Below are positions 10,689 through 22,528 of a stretch of 36,928 nt of DNA, one piece after another. Below the pieces are notes generated by a model that worked only from the letters and a program-made list of their open reading frames with translations, did not search any database and was not told the DNA's origin. The DNA is taken from NCBI GenBank assembly GCA_028565635.1, contig JAOXYB010083609.1, forward strand, positions 3,253-40,180. The letters run 5' to 3'. Each line of letters starts with the position of its first letter. Within the stretch, counting starts at the first letter, position 1. Made by a program: the position numbers and the translations under genes. The stretch comes from Phoronis ovalis (taxonomy: Eukaryota; Phoronida; Phoronidae).

Positions 10689-11715
10689 TTCTGCATTCGT
10701 TGAATGGCCATAGGTCTCGTATAACCGTCTTCTCTACAAATTCCATTACTACAGTGTTAGAGGGATGCTGAATAGATGGATTGGAAGCTTCCTGAAGGAC
10801 AGAACTCAAAGAGTGGTATTGGAAGGCAAATCATCAAGCCCAGCTGCTGTAACATCCGGCATGCATGCCACAGGGCAGTGCTAGGCCCTCTTTTATTCCT
10901 GTATTTTATATAAAATCATCAAAATTCATTAGATGCCCAGCAGTTACAAAGAGATCTCAACAAACTCCAGTTTTGGGAAGAAAGCCGGGGAAGAAAGTTG
11001 GCAACCGAAATTTAACCCTGGTAAGTGTGAAACTCTCAACACTCACAAATAAACTATCCACTATGTCAAAACACTACAATATTCACCAACATACTCTGAA
11101 GAATGTCATATCCACAAAGTGTTTTGCTGGTCCCGGGATCTAGGTGCACACCTCACTCATGGAATGAACACATAATTCACCTGTCAAAGAAAGCCAATAC
11201 AATTCTGGGATTTTTAAAAAGAAATATCTACCCCTGCAGCACAAACATCAAAAGTCAAACCTACACCGCACTAGTTAGACCTATCATTAGAGTATGCCAG
11301 CTGTGTCTGGGACCCCCCTGTGAAGCCCAGAAAAAGTTCATCCAAAAATACATACCGCCTTGAAAGAATACAAAACAGAGCAGCAAGATTCTCTACATCA
11401 GACTATAGAAGATTCAGCAGTTCCAGCGAGATGAAGAAAAACCTAAACTGGGAACCCCTACAAACCAGACGCAAAAAATCAAAACTATGCATGTTTCACA
11501 AGATTGTCAATACTGACTGCGGGATCAGCCTTCAATGATCATCAACCAGAGGACACACACTGAGATACACAGTACCATATGCCAAGCTGGATGTATATCG
11601 TTACTCCTTCCCGGACACCATAAGACTATGGAACAACCTACCTCAGACAGTAATAGATCAGCACACTCTTGAACACTATTTAAAAACTTTTATTCTGGTA
11701 CGTGTATATATGTTG
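10689..11715 (+). pseudogene. Decayed LINE (non-LTR retrotransposon) reverse transcriptase
   Basis: Conceptual translation in shifting frames gives the familiar order of a jockey/CR1-type reverse transcriptase. At about 10724-10850 are NRLLYKFHYY and FLKDRTQRVVLEG. A decayed copy of the SGVPQGS-LGPLLF block follows near 10855-10895. Then comes the LQ-DLNKLQFWE region near 10945-10985. The C-terminal part follows at 11150-11540 (KKANTILGFLKRNI, YTALVRPII, RIQNRAARF, W-PLQ-RR-KSKL-M-HKIVN) and 11555-11700 (LRYTVPYAKLDVY, IRLWNNLPQ). Frameshifts and stops break it. The segment that should carry the catalytic YADD box is missing between the last two upstream blocks. The 5' half of the element is absent. 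Confidence 0.85.
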
Positions 11716-11906
11716 TAAATAAGTTGATTTGGAGTTATTGAGCACAGGGTTTTAAAACTAGCCTTATTGCGAATATACTGTTGGAAAAGCAGTCGAGTAA
11801 TTATTTTAAGAAGAAGAAGTGGTGTAAGAATTGTATTCGATACCTAACTGCATGCTACGCAAACTTTCTTGTACCGTCAGTATCAAATTATAACTACATT
11901 TATATA

Positions 11907-12334
11907 TCCCGGGGGATACTTGCCAGAATAGAGTGTGCGGCCCAGGGTAAAAAACCCTGACCCTGTGGTAAATAAAGATCACCAAAAATTTACCCTGTCG
12001 TAAAAACATGAAAAATATACCCTGTCGTAACTATCTCTCCCGAAAAATTCACTTGTAAATTATATACCCTGTGGTAAATAAATATGGAAAAATTTACGAA
12101 CCTTAATTTTTCATACCTGTCGTAAATGCGTTTTCCAAGAAATACACCCTGTGATAAACGAACATTTTTTGAAAATATACCCTGTGGTAAATGTCTAACA
12201 AAAAAGTATACCCTGTGGTAAATAAGGCTTGAGAAGCGTAAAAACATGCTCTTTGGTAAATGCAAGAGCTGAAAAAAGGGGACCTATTGGGCGGCACATA
12301 TATATAGTGATTTTGAATGACAGTACCCCCGGGA
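11907..12334. mobile_element. TIR element with minisatellite core, 8-bp target duplication
   Basis: The ends are inverted: TCCCGGGGG on the left and CCCCCGGGA on the right. A second inverted block lies inside (tgtgcggccca versus the reverse complement of tgggcggcaca). The core is about nine diverged tandem units of about 30 bp around the motif ataccctgtggtaaat. The element is flanked by the exact direct repeat tttatata (11899-11906 and 12335-12342), which indicates transposition of the whole unit. Open frames across it are artefacts of the repeat. Confidence 0.75.
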
Positions 12335-12472
12335 TTTATATACGTACTGTGTCCAATGCCCTTTTCTACCCAGTACAATTTAAACACGAACAGTTAGGTA
12401 ATAAATTTCTTTCAGCATTTGCTACTAATTTATTTCCACATAATATAATTTCATCGAGATTATTTTTTTAAG

Positions 12473-15400
12473 GTTCAAGATAAAACTACGCAAGAAGCTG
12501 CTCAAAGTCCTCCAGGATTAAGAGAAAGAAAACCCAGTGGTGTTAGTCCCGGAAAATATGAAGATACCGTTTGCGACAGTAACACGGAAGTAAGTTCTGA
12601 ACTAGACTAGTTGTGTATTTCTCTTTAACATTTCTCTTTACCTTTTGACTACGGGGATGTGCCGCGGAATCCATTCCAAAAGTTTAGCTTGTGGTAGCAA
12701 ACCCAATCCAATTATTTTTAAATTTTAGGGTAGCAATCCAAATTTTGTGAAATATAAGGGGTAGCAATCCAAAATTTAAAATATTTCAGTATAGCAATCC
12801 ATTTTTACGCAAACTGACTGATACAAACCAAATTCCACAATTTACTTATGGATACAAACCTAAAATTAATCCAAATTATTTTCTGTAAGCAGTGGGTAGC
12901 AATCCAAATTTTTGAATATCTGTACGGTAGCAATCCAAAAAAATGCAGCAACAAATATACAATCCAAATCCAAAATTTCAGTTAGGCTGCACACAAGCAT
13001 GCACATGCCGGGTTATAAACAGCACCATAGACCTCTTGTATTTATGCTAACTTCCCAGAGGGTGCACTAAATGAAATGTGACCGACCCCAGTTAACCATA
13101 TCGTTTTTTGTAGTTAGCAGTAAGCAGCAGCATTTAGCTTACTTTTTAATGAGGAAAAACGGGCACTAGTTGCTAGAATGTGCTTGGAATTTTTACATTG
13201 CAAATAACATAATATTACGCTCTAACACTTTTAAAAATTTGAAGGTGTTCAATCATATATGCTATTGAAGAAGGTATCATGTACATCCTGTGTACATGTG
13301 TCATAAGAATACCTAGTAAATGATTCATTAAATTTCCGTACCGTATATTATTTTATCTTTCCAGACATTCGATTTTGATAATGATCGAGGACACTGGGGC
13401 TCAAAAACTGAGTTTATATTAGCCTGCATTGGATGGTCAGTTGGTATAGGAAATATTTGGAGATTTCCGTACTTAGCTTATGCTAACGGTGGAGGTAATT
13501 AAGTTACCTAACTCTTGTAATAAAAAATTCAACATGTACTTTTAGTAAATTGACACTATGGATTCTGACAATGGAATTCCACGAAATTTTTGTACCCAGT
13601 TTTTTAAGTAGTCTGTTATCTGGTAGATCCGGCACGTCCATATATAGAAATTAACTCACGCGATTATTTTTAGCAAACGTCAGTTAAAGTTTTGATTTAA
13701 TCTCAGACTCAGCTTCACAGATCTGCATACACGTCCACTTTTCTTTGCATAATATTTTTTTATGTATGGCAAGGCGCATTAATTGCCCGAATTATTGTAT
13801 TATGATACTTTTCTCTGTATCTCATCACAATGCTGCGCAATAATCCGGATAGGATTGAATGTTCGAATGTTACTCGATTTGACTTCATTTGTGTCGAAGT
13901 AAGAGAAACTTTCGTCATCCATTATTTATTATTTTGTCCTGACATCATAGGAGCTTTCCTGATACCCTATTTGGTGATGTTATTGTTAGCTGGCAAACCA
14001 ATGTATTTCATGGAACTAGTGTTGGGACAGTTTGCAGGTTTGGGTTCAATAAGTGTTTGGAAGTGTGCTCCTATTGCAAAAGGTATATCATTACAAGTCA
14101 AACAGTACTTTACTGCAATGTGAAACTGTCGTGTAGACTTGAATTGCGTTAAGCATTTAAGTAATTATCACATATTAGATGCACAAACAATACGCAGGTA
14201 ATATTTGGACAAGAATTGGCTTCCAATATTGAATGTTAACGCACTATGTGAAGTATTACAATAGTTATGTTATATATTAGTTATATAATGAGTTTATAAA
14301 TCCTAGATTATTTTATCCGAGTTTGTATTTTTAATTACTATCCTCTTTCTGTCAGTGATAAATTTCAAACTTTGCAGGTACTGGATACGCCATGGTGATA
14401 TTGTCCTTCATTGTGGCAATATATTATAACGTAGTGATGTGCTATACGTTATTCTACATGTTTTCCTCCATGCAAGAGACGCTACCATGGACACTCTGTG
14501 GGCAAGTGAGTACGATGATTCATAACAACTTTTGCTAATGAAATGGTAACATAAGCAGCTAACCTACGGATGTTGCTTGCAGCCAGTACGTATTATAAGC
14601 GTATGGTTTATCAGATTTACAGTTGTTTAAACGATTGCTTATACCATTTCCGTGATCAGAAACAGCGATTAAGGGCTTCACATAATGCAGCCACAACCCG
14701 TACAGTTATGGATTCTTGTATTTTTCTCGCTATGAGATTAAGAAAATCATTGTTGTACATCAGAAATTCTGGTAGCAGTACAAACAGTCAGTCTGCTTGT
14801 AGGAATGGAATACACCAAACTGTGTTGTTCGTGTAAGTCTATTAGGTGAATGTACAGGAAACCTGACTATAGACAGAATTGGTTGTAAATGTCCCTCAGG
14901 TGTTACAAGTCCTGTTCTCTACGATAGCAACTGCTCCTGTACAGGAAATATTACTGTAGATGCTTTGTACCCGTTTTGTGTCAATTCTTCTAATATCGAG
15001 AAACCAGTTTCTGCAACCGAAGAGTATTGGCTGTAAGTACAATTCAGTTCCAGTGCTATTATTGAATACCAGAAGGAGTGCGAGAGTAGTACGGGGTGTG
15101 GATCTAGATCACTTTTGCACTCAATGACCCTGTCTTTTTGCACTCAATGTATAACTCCAGTACTTTATGAGTTACGGTAATGAAATTTAGTGGGTTGGTT
15201 AATTGAACAATTATCTTTTAAGTAATTATGTAATAATGATCAAGGTCACCACCAGGGGCCGCCACAAGAATGTTTACAATTTTCTTTATTATTACAACAA
15301 TGTTTGAGATAGAGTAGTGAAACTCGGTGGACAAGTTTATTGAACAATAATCTATTAATTTATTACTTAATACGAACAAAATCACCACCAGGTGCCGATA

Positions 15401-18400
15401 CGTAAAAATTTACGTTTTTATTTATAACTCTAGTAATTTTTGAGATATTGTAATGAAACTTAGTGGATAAGCTAATTAGTTGATAATCTTTTAATTTATT
15501 ACATAATAATTGACAAGATCACCACCAGGGGTCGTCATGCGAAAGTGTATGTTTTTAATTATAATTCCAGTAGGTTTCGAGGTGGGGTAATGAACTAATG
15601 TATCAACGATTTTGAACGGATTTATCGAGAGTCCCCGTAACGTTAGTGACGTGTAGGTCAGATCCTCATTCGATTCGCACGAGTGAACACGAGGAGAGAT
15701 TTTGTCGCGTATAGAGAGCAAACCGTAACGTACTCGAATGTCGCTTTTGTTATCTTATAATATTCGTCTTTATGCTAGAGTAATGATATTCGTTCTGCAG
15801 GTTTATTGAACAATCTTAGTTTAATTGGTTATGTAATAGTTGACAAGGTCACCACCAGAGGCCACTACATAGAAGTTTCTAATGTGCGTGTGATGTAAAA
15901 CAAAAAAGAGATCGTAGTTTTTTAATCATTTATTAATGGTAAATATAAAGTTTTACATTCATGAGATTTAGAAAGGCAGGTGTCGACTATCTTCTTCAGA
16001 AGTATCCGAGTCCTCCGAGTCGTGTTCAATGCAATTATGATGTTTGCTCTTTATAATCCTCATAGCTTTTTTGAACAGACTGCATCCTACTATTTCATTC
16101 ATCATATGATGCAGCAAACTGCTAAAGCTTGTTCCTCTCAAGATAGTATTACGGTAAATCATTTGACCGTCATCAGTCCAAGATAATATGTCAGAGTGGC
16201 GAGATATGGTATTTAAATAATTCCTAATTCTTCTGCTGAATGGGTTATCATTTTCCGTAGTATGTTCTTCGTCAGTAGTGTCCTCTTGTTCAATATCGTT
16301 ATCATGATATGCAATGTTTATACGTCAACGTCTTCAGTATGCAAAAGTAAATAAATATGAAAGCAGCTTTATATAAGACCAGGGCACCAACAGGGGCTCG
16401 GGTGGGGTTATAGGGGTAATGTATACACCAGGGCTCGGGTGGAGTTCAAAATCGTTGATACATTAGTTCATTACCCCACCTCGAAACCACCTGGAATTAT
16501 AATTAAAAACATACACTTTCGCATGACGACCCCTGGTGGTGACCTTGTCAACTATTACGTAATAAATTAAAAGATTATCAACTAATTAGCTCATCCACTA
16601 AGATGCATTACAATATCTCAAAAATTACTAGTTACAAAAAATAAATAAAAACGTAAATTTTTACGTACCGGCACATGGTAGTTATTTTGTTCACATTACG
16701 TAATAAATTAATAGATTATTGTTCAATTTAACTTGTCCACCGAGTTTCACTACTCTATCTCAAACACTGTTGTAATAATAAAGAAAAATGTAAACCTTCA
16801 TGTGGCGGCCCCTGGTGGAGACCTTGATCATTATTACATAATTATTTAAAAGATAATTGTTCAATTAACCAACCCATTAACTTTCATTACCGTAACTCAT
16901 AAAGTACTGGAGTTATATATTGAGTGCAAAAAGACATGGTCATTGAGTGCAAAAGTGATATAGATCCGCACCCCGTACTACTTACGAGGGTAGCATTTCG
17001 CCTTTTAATTTCAAATATCTTAAATTTCATATTAAGTTTTTCTAGGACATCGTATACTGAGGAATGATTCTAGACTTAAATGTTCGTAATGTGTTGTCTC
17101 ATGATACATACTGCATTGTGCGAAAACTAAAACATTCCTTGTTTTTTAAGGAAAAATGTATAACCTATGAAATAAATCATCTGATAGAGCCTACGACAGT
17201 GTCCGCTTTAATAATAGATTGTCTTTTTATCTGTGAACAGGAGAAATTTAAATAAGCAATCCATGTATACGTAGTTTTACAAGATTGATTTTTTCTTAGA
17301 TACTATGTGTTAGATATATCTGATGGCATTGAAGACATTGGTACACCCCGAGCAGAACTGTGGCTTTGCCTTCTTATGTCCTGGATACTTGTCTTCATTT
17401 GCCTTGTAAAAGGAATTAAATCTGCTGGCAAGGTAAGCGCGCACACACATGTTATATACTGTCTAAGTATCCCACAACAAATAACCTTTCCACATTAATT
17501 TAATTAATTGTCAGCTTTGATACGTACACGTCACTGTGGCTGTCTATATCACAACCATCAGAAACTACATTTTGCTGTCAGGTAGAACTCCGGTGTAGGC
17601 TTATGCTGATTATCTAGAGTCTTGTTTTTTTTTTGGTTGGTTTACAGTAATAAACATCCAGATGCCATCTGATGCGAACATAATTTTTTGTACAAGGACT
17701 CTTAATTATTACTTAGCAGATTTTATGTCTTGGATGTCATGGCAGAGTTCATATTCCAGGGTAACCCAAAGATTGAAGTGGAAACTCAGCCGGCTACATC
17801 TATTTTCAAAGGTGGTTACATTTCTCGATCGTAAAGGTACTATAACGCATATCATCAATAAGGTTCCACCTTAAAAAGACACATGAGGTTAAGTGTGGCT
17901 CGTATAAATGTGCATAATGATATTGCCTGCTGCAATGAATGATATACAATTTTCATGTAACAGGAGCGACAAGCGTCTGATCACTTTGGTGTGAATATAT
18001 ACAGCATATTAATCCATGCTGATCTCGTGTTTATTTATTTTTCCAGGTAGTGTATTTCACTGCAACCTTTCCATATGTAATTCTTTTTGTATTATTGATA
18101 CGAGGAGTGACATTAGATGGTGCTAGAGAGGGGATCCTTTATTTCATCACACCAACTTGGGAAAAGCTACTAGATATTAAGGTACATGCGCATGTAAACA
18201 AAAAACTTACAATGATAACCATAACCTGGATATATCTGCCATGTAGTATATACTGCATGAAAGCGACAAGTTAAAAGCAAAGTTCATAGGGCATAGGATG
18301 TTTGCCATTTGATCCCAGAGTAACTTCATTTAGAAGAAGACAGATTTTTTTTGTATTTACGATTCTTTATTCTTCCTGCTATCTGACTCTCATTCTGAGA

Positions 18401-21400
18401 CAGTTTAATTACATATTCTGCAGGGTCCTTCACTGTTTTGGTAGTAAAGGATGTTTGCTTCCCAAAATATCCTATTCTGCACTGGCATCAGTGCTGTTCA
18501 TTATTGTTATATTTTTTAGGTCTGGAAAGATGCTGCTGGTCAGATGTTTTTCTCTTTAGGAGTGGCATGGGGCGGGTTAATAATGTATGGCAGTTATAAT
18601 AAATTCTCCAATAACGTTTATAAGTACGTAAATTTCTCTTGAACATGTTTTCAGTACCAAAGAGTTCCTGGCATTATAATAAAAATAATTCAGTTTGTCA
18701 TTAAGTTCAATCACAACAAATAATTATAAAAAATTATAATATTTAGCCCAATTAAACTTTTACCGCATAAAGGTAACGGGAGAAAAAAGCATAAATGAAC
18801 ACACTGATTTATATTCAACAAGAACAGACCGAAGTAGACTTCGGGTCTGCACCCCGGGGGGGGCTGACTTAAAAAAAAGTCGGGTACGCATGCTTGTCCG
18901 AAAAAACGGGGGTAAGGGGTATCTTTTTCACCGTTCGACGGGGTTCCCGGAAACCCCGTTTAGAGGTCGATTTTGGCGGAAAACCACATTTAGGGGTATG
19001 TTCTTGGCAAATGTAACTTCCTGTTTAGGGATTGGTTTTTCACGTACACCTCCCGTTTAGGGGTCCCTTTTTCAGTGGGAGCAGCGAGCATTACCTTTGG
19101 GCGACCATTTTGGATTTTTTTTTTAAATTTTTGAAGACGTTTTTTTTTTTTTGGTTGTCCATTCTTTTGGAAACCGTTTTTTTTTTTGGTTGATAATTTT
19201 TCAGAGAAAACTTCCCGTTTAGGGGTACCTTTTTCAGCAAAATCCTCCGGTTAGGGGTGGTATTTTGATCCTCCACTTCCCGTTTAGGGGCTTATTTTGC
19301 ACCCTACGGACGAGCATGGGTACCCGACCTTTTTTTCAAGTGAGCCCCCCGGGATATGCTCTTCCTATAGATTACATTATAACAGTTATATGCTTCATAA
19401 CGGAAGGGGGAAATGCGTGCAGACTTTCTGCTTGGCTCTCAGTTAAAACAATTGCATACTGAACTTTTTTTACAGTGATGCTCTTTTGGTCAGCATCTTA
19501 GATACATTAACTAGCCTTCTCGCAGGTTTTGTTATTTTCTCCGTACTTGGTGCGCTGGCAAAAGAGCTCGGTGTACCTATAGATGAAGTTGCTACCGGGG
19601 GTAAGTATTTCATAACTAATACAACATAAAGGTTATGCAAAAAATTATAAAAATGTACTTAATGAAATATACTTTATGCAGCGTAGTTTTGTATTTACAT
19701 TTTTCTTCGATTGAAATATTTTGTAATCCAAACTGAATTAACTCAGTTTTGTTGTTTCAATATCAGTTGAACGATTGCACTGGTGTACAAAATGTATTCT
19801 TTCAATATATTACTGTCTTTATGGGGGTTTATGATTTGCAGGACAGGGTCTTGCTTTTGTTGTTTATCCAGAGGCTCTAGCAAGACTCCCAGTGTCTCAA
19901 CTGTGGTCAGTGCTATTTTTCTTGATGTTGTTCATTTTGGGCTTAGATAGTGAGGTGAGTATGTAATCGACAATTTGCTAAGATAGTCATATGGGTATGT
20001 ACCGGTATGTAATCAGCTGTAATTACTTACTATAGATAATGAGGTGAATATGTAACAAATTTAACAATTGCTTAGATAGTGAGGTGAGTATGTAATCAAC
20101 CTTAGCTTTGTGACTGAGATCATATAATCCTATTTTGTTGTGTGCCGTACATTTTATGAGCAGTGTCTGCCAAAAAAACACAATTATAATGATACTGTTG
20201 TTGTAGCAATGGACTGTAAGTATGTCCTTCAGTTTGTGGCGCCTGAATGTTTTCAGGAGTCTGTGTTTTGTGAATCAATCGTGCGATTGCGCAGAGTATT
20301 AATAGAGATTTACAGTATGTTGTTTTACATAGTTTGCTCTACTAGAGAACGTTCTAACCGCCATCACAGATGAGTACCCGCAATATTTCCGTCGCAGAAA
20401 GGCCATTCTTTGCTTGGTGGGATGTATAGCTTGCTTCGTCATGGGATTACCGTGTGTCACCAGGGTAAATTGAAATTTCGTTTTCTTACTTTGTATTATT
20501 TCCTAATATATCAATAAACAGTCAATATAAATTTTAATTTTATTCAAACTTTACTGCTAAATTTAATACGTAATCTAAATTTATTGTAATCTAGGGCACA
20601 GTTTCAAATTTATACCAGTCCAATAGTTTTACACACAAAAGGCAATACAAGATATCGATAAAATAACCCGATTAATGCGATGAAAATGTCTGTTGTTTTA
20701 CAGGGAGGACAATATATCTTAAATCTCATGGATACCTATGGAGGCGGGTTTGCTGTGCTGTTCCTTGCTACGTTTGAATGCATAGCCATCAGCTGGATTT
20801 ATGGTAAATGTAACGACATCCTCCGAACGCAGGAATTCTCTCTTCGTATACACTCTGGTATATAGGAATGCATGTGAGAATATTCCCTTGGCATTGCAAA
20901 GATGATAAAGACTGCTAGAAATGCTTTTATTAAATCGTCGTGCAATTATCACGCAAATCCTTATTTGCTTGTTGTTGTAGGTGTGCAGCGCTTTGCAAGT
21001 GATGCCGAATTCATGTTAGGCTTTCGACCAGGAATGTATTGGGTTATCACTTGGTCAGTTCTGGCCCCTATAACACTAACAGTGAGTTTTAATTAATTTT
21101 ATCATTTTAATTACATATCCCATACTTCTATTATTAAACTGCACCGTTTTTCTGCATCTTACAGAAAATTTGGTAAACCCCTTAACCTATGGTAAAAATT
21201 GGTTTCCAAATATATGCCTCATGGTAAAAACTTATTTGCGAAAATCATATCCATGTTAAACAAATTCTCGAAAATTAATACCCCTTGGTAAAAAAAATGG
21301 ATTAAAGTGTGCACGCCGTGGTCGACGATATTGCAACAAAAAAAATCAAGAAATATATACCATTGGTAATTATATAATTATTTATTGAAACTATACACCC

Positions 21401-22528
21401 CTATGGAAAAAAGATATTTGGAAAAAAAACACTCCGTGGTAAAAATTGTCAAAATAAAAACCATATAAAAAGCCAAGTCCCATGGTAAAAACAGAGGCTC
21501 AAAAAGGGGGGGGCCATGGGCGGTACATATAATTATACAGTCACTTTGAATGAGAGTGCCCCCGGTGGCATACACTAAATGCTGGTCAACCGAAGCAATT
21601 TTCAGTTTGACCAGTTGGCCATTGGATCCAGACAGAACACAGGTGTCGGTAGTACTACGGATTACATTGGCGAAGTGCGTTTTGACATCGACTAAATGAC
21701 CTTGTATCATAATTGATTCTGCTTGCCTTCGTGAATGATTATAAACCAATTTTTTATGATTTCGACAGAAAATGCATTTAACTAATTTTTATATAATGTT
21801 ATTAACTTTCAGTTTATTTTCATCTACTCATTGGTTGCGTATACACCACTAAAATATGGAAGTTATGATTATCCCCCGTGGGCTGATGGTGTGGGTTGGA
21901 CACTAGCTTTACTACCCATGATTCAGATTCCGTTATGGGCAGCAATTTCGATGATGCAATACAAGGGATCTTTGAAAGACGTGAGTGTTTTGTATAAAAA
22001 AGTAATCTTACATCACGCACTAATTTTTTTTTTAAAATCAACACTTTATCACGCTGAATAAAAACATATCGGAATTTTGATTTAATTGGATCACAGTTCA
22101 GTTGACGCAAGTTGTATGAGGTTCATGCAAGAGTCTCTTCAACCGTTTTTAACATTGCCTTTCACTAGCGTTGCTTCCGATAGAAAATTGTGTATCAGTA
22201 ATGTACGTACAACCACCCTAAAATTGCGGTGTTAAAGTTTGGGGTCCACTGATACTTTGCTTGTGGGATTCCGATATATACACATGAAAATATATTTCAT
22301 TGCATATCATTTTTCTATTTTCAGAAGTTCTTCAATGCTAGAATACCGGCTCCAGATTGGGGTCCGTCCGACCCAAATGCTAGAAAGAAATACAAAATGG
22401 AAACCAATAACCACGTGTATTTACCATCCACTTTCAATCCCATAGAAGTGCGTGGAATCAGTGCTACAACGATGAATTCAATAAACTCAGCAACATTTTG
22501 TTCAATTCCAGAGAACTCTTCAAGTTAA
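12473..22528 (+). CDS. SLC6 Na+/Cl- dependent transporter, glycine/amino-acid type
   Basis: Fifteen exons join in phase into 683 residues plus stop: 12473-12589, 13365-13494, 13951-14082, 14378-14505, 14803-15032, 17300-17432, 18047-18181, 18520-18623, 19476-19600, 19842-19954, 20333-20464, 20704-20803, 20981-21081, 21813-21980 and 22325-22528. All introns are GT-AG. TM1 carries the family signature [16 protein letters not shown] (residues 68-83). Gly66 stands where monoamine transporters have Asp, so the substrate is probably an amino acid. TM6 has SLGVAWGGL and TM8 has GLDSE (residues 445-449) with the conserved sodium-site Asp. The second extracellular loop keeps the Cys167-Cys176 pair around WNTPNC, has four sequons (Asn189, 212, 218, 230) and six further cysteines. 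Twelve spans are expected, with both termini cytoplasmic. The start codon is upstream of 12473 (candidate at 10169). The subtype is uncertain; GlyT-like is the best guess. Confidence 0.95.
12645..13020. mobile_element. Minisatellite-core element in the first mapped SLC6 intron
   Basis: The core is about seven or more diverged units around ggtagcaatccaaatttt at 12690-12970, spaced roughly 35-40 bp. The outer parts look like weak inverted ends: ggggatgtgccgcgg on the left against the reverse complement of catgcacatgccgggtt on the right. It is non-coding. The layout matches the elements at 11907 and 18852, but the core sequence differs. Confidence 0.5.
15085..16982. mobile_element. Foldback-type element with 0.53-kb inverted arms
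   Basis: The left arm (15085-15617) and right arm (16444-16982) are reverse complements over their full length with scattered mismatches, separated by an 826-bp loop. The arms start with agtagtacggggtgtggatc and its complement. Each arm is itself built of about three tandem units of about 137 bp. These are marked by gtaatgaaacttagtgg (15177, 15314, 15450, 15587) and tcaccaccagg (15246, 15382, 15520). A fourth, unpaired unit lies in the loop near 15849. The element sits about 50 bases after a donor site in the longest SLC6 intron. Confidence 0.85.
15968..16324 (-). pseudogene. Protein-like open frame in the loop of the foldback element
   Basis: The frame is open for 118 codons with an internal Met at 16162. 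It has an acidic N-terminal part, a middle with [20 protein letters not shown] then Trp-Thr-Asp-Asp-Gly and a Leu-His-His-Met-Met segment, and a Ser/Asp/Glu-rich tail ([12 protein letters not shown]) before the stop. The composition is protein-like and unlike the AT-rich surroundings. I recall a similar Trp-x-Asp-x-Gly segment in uncharacterised proteins linked to mobile elements, but cannot name a family. It may be a remnant of an ORF carried by the element. There is no start of its own at the upstream end. Confidence 0.4.
18852..19353. mobile_element. TIR element with cccgtttaggggt minisatellite core
   Basis: The ends are inverted over about 45 bp: CCCCGGGGGGGGCTGACTT followed by an A-run and gtcgggtacgcatgcttgtc on the left, and its near complement ending CCCCCCGGGA on the right. 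The core holds about eight diverged units around cccgtttaggggt, spaced roughly 35-40 bp. Two long T-runs lie near 19119-19190. It lies in the SLC6 intron between 18623 and 19476. The GC-rich ends stand out from the AT-rich intron. No clear target duplication was found. Confidence 0.75.
19943..20097 (+). repeat. Triplicated exon end and splice donor in SLC6
   Basis: The last bases of the exon ending at 19954 plus its donor, ttagatagtgaggtgagtat, recur in the intron at 20033-20056 (with changes) and 20072-20097 (almost exact). Each copy keeps a gag-gtgagt-like donor. The first copy is used if the reading frame is to continue, because it directly follows GLDSE-coding sequence. Confidence 0.8.
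21170..21560. mobile_element. Decayed minisatellite-core element in a late SLC6 intron
   Basis: About ten diverged units around cccatggtaaaaa lie at 21175-21495. They are followed by a right end (gggcggtacatat ... tttgaatgagagtgcccccgg) clearly homologous to the right end of the element at 11907-12334. No matching GC-rich left end is present, so this copy is truncated or has lost it. Confidence 0.65.

Noticed and set aside
11806-12387. Overlapping minus-strand frames with recurring YHRVY and FTTGY
   Set aside because: The recurrence comes from the tandem core of the mobile element. There is no gene context.
14570-14836. Plus-strand frame overlapping the SLC6 loop exon
   Set aside because: It is in another frame. 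The acceptor at 14802 with frame EWNTPNC fits the family and the phase, so the upstream part is intron.
15491-15721. Minus-strand frame across the inner edge of the left foldback arm
   Set aside because: Half of it is repeat-unit sequence that is also present, with stops, in the other arms. No protein features are seen.
19091-19276. Lys-rich minus-strand frame
   Set aside because: It is produced by the T-runs inside the minisatellite-core element.
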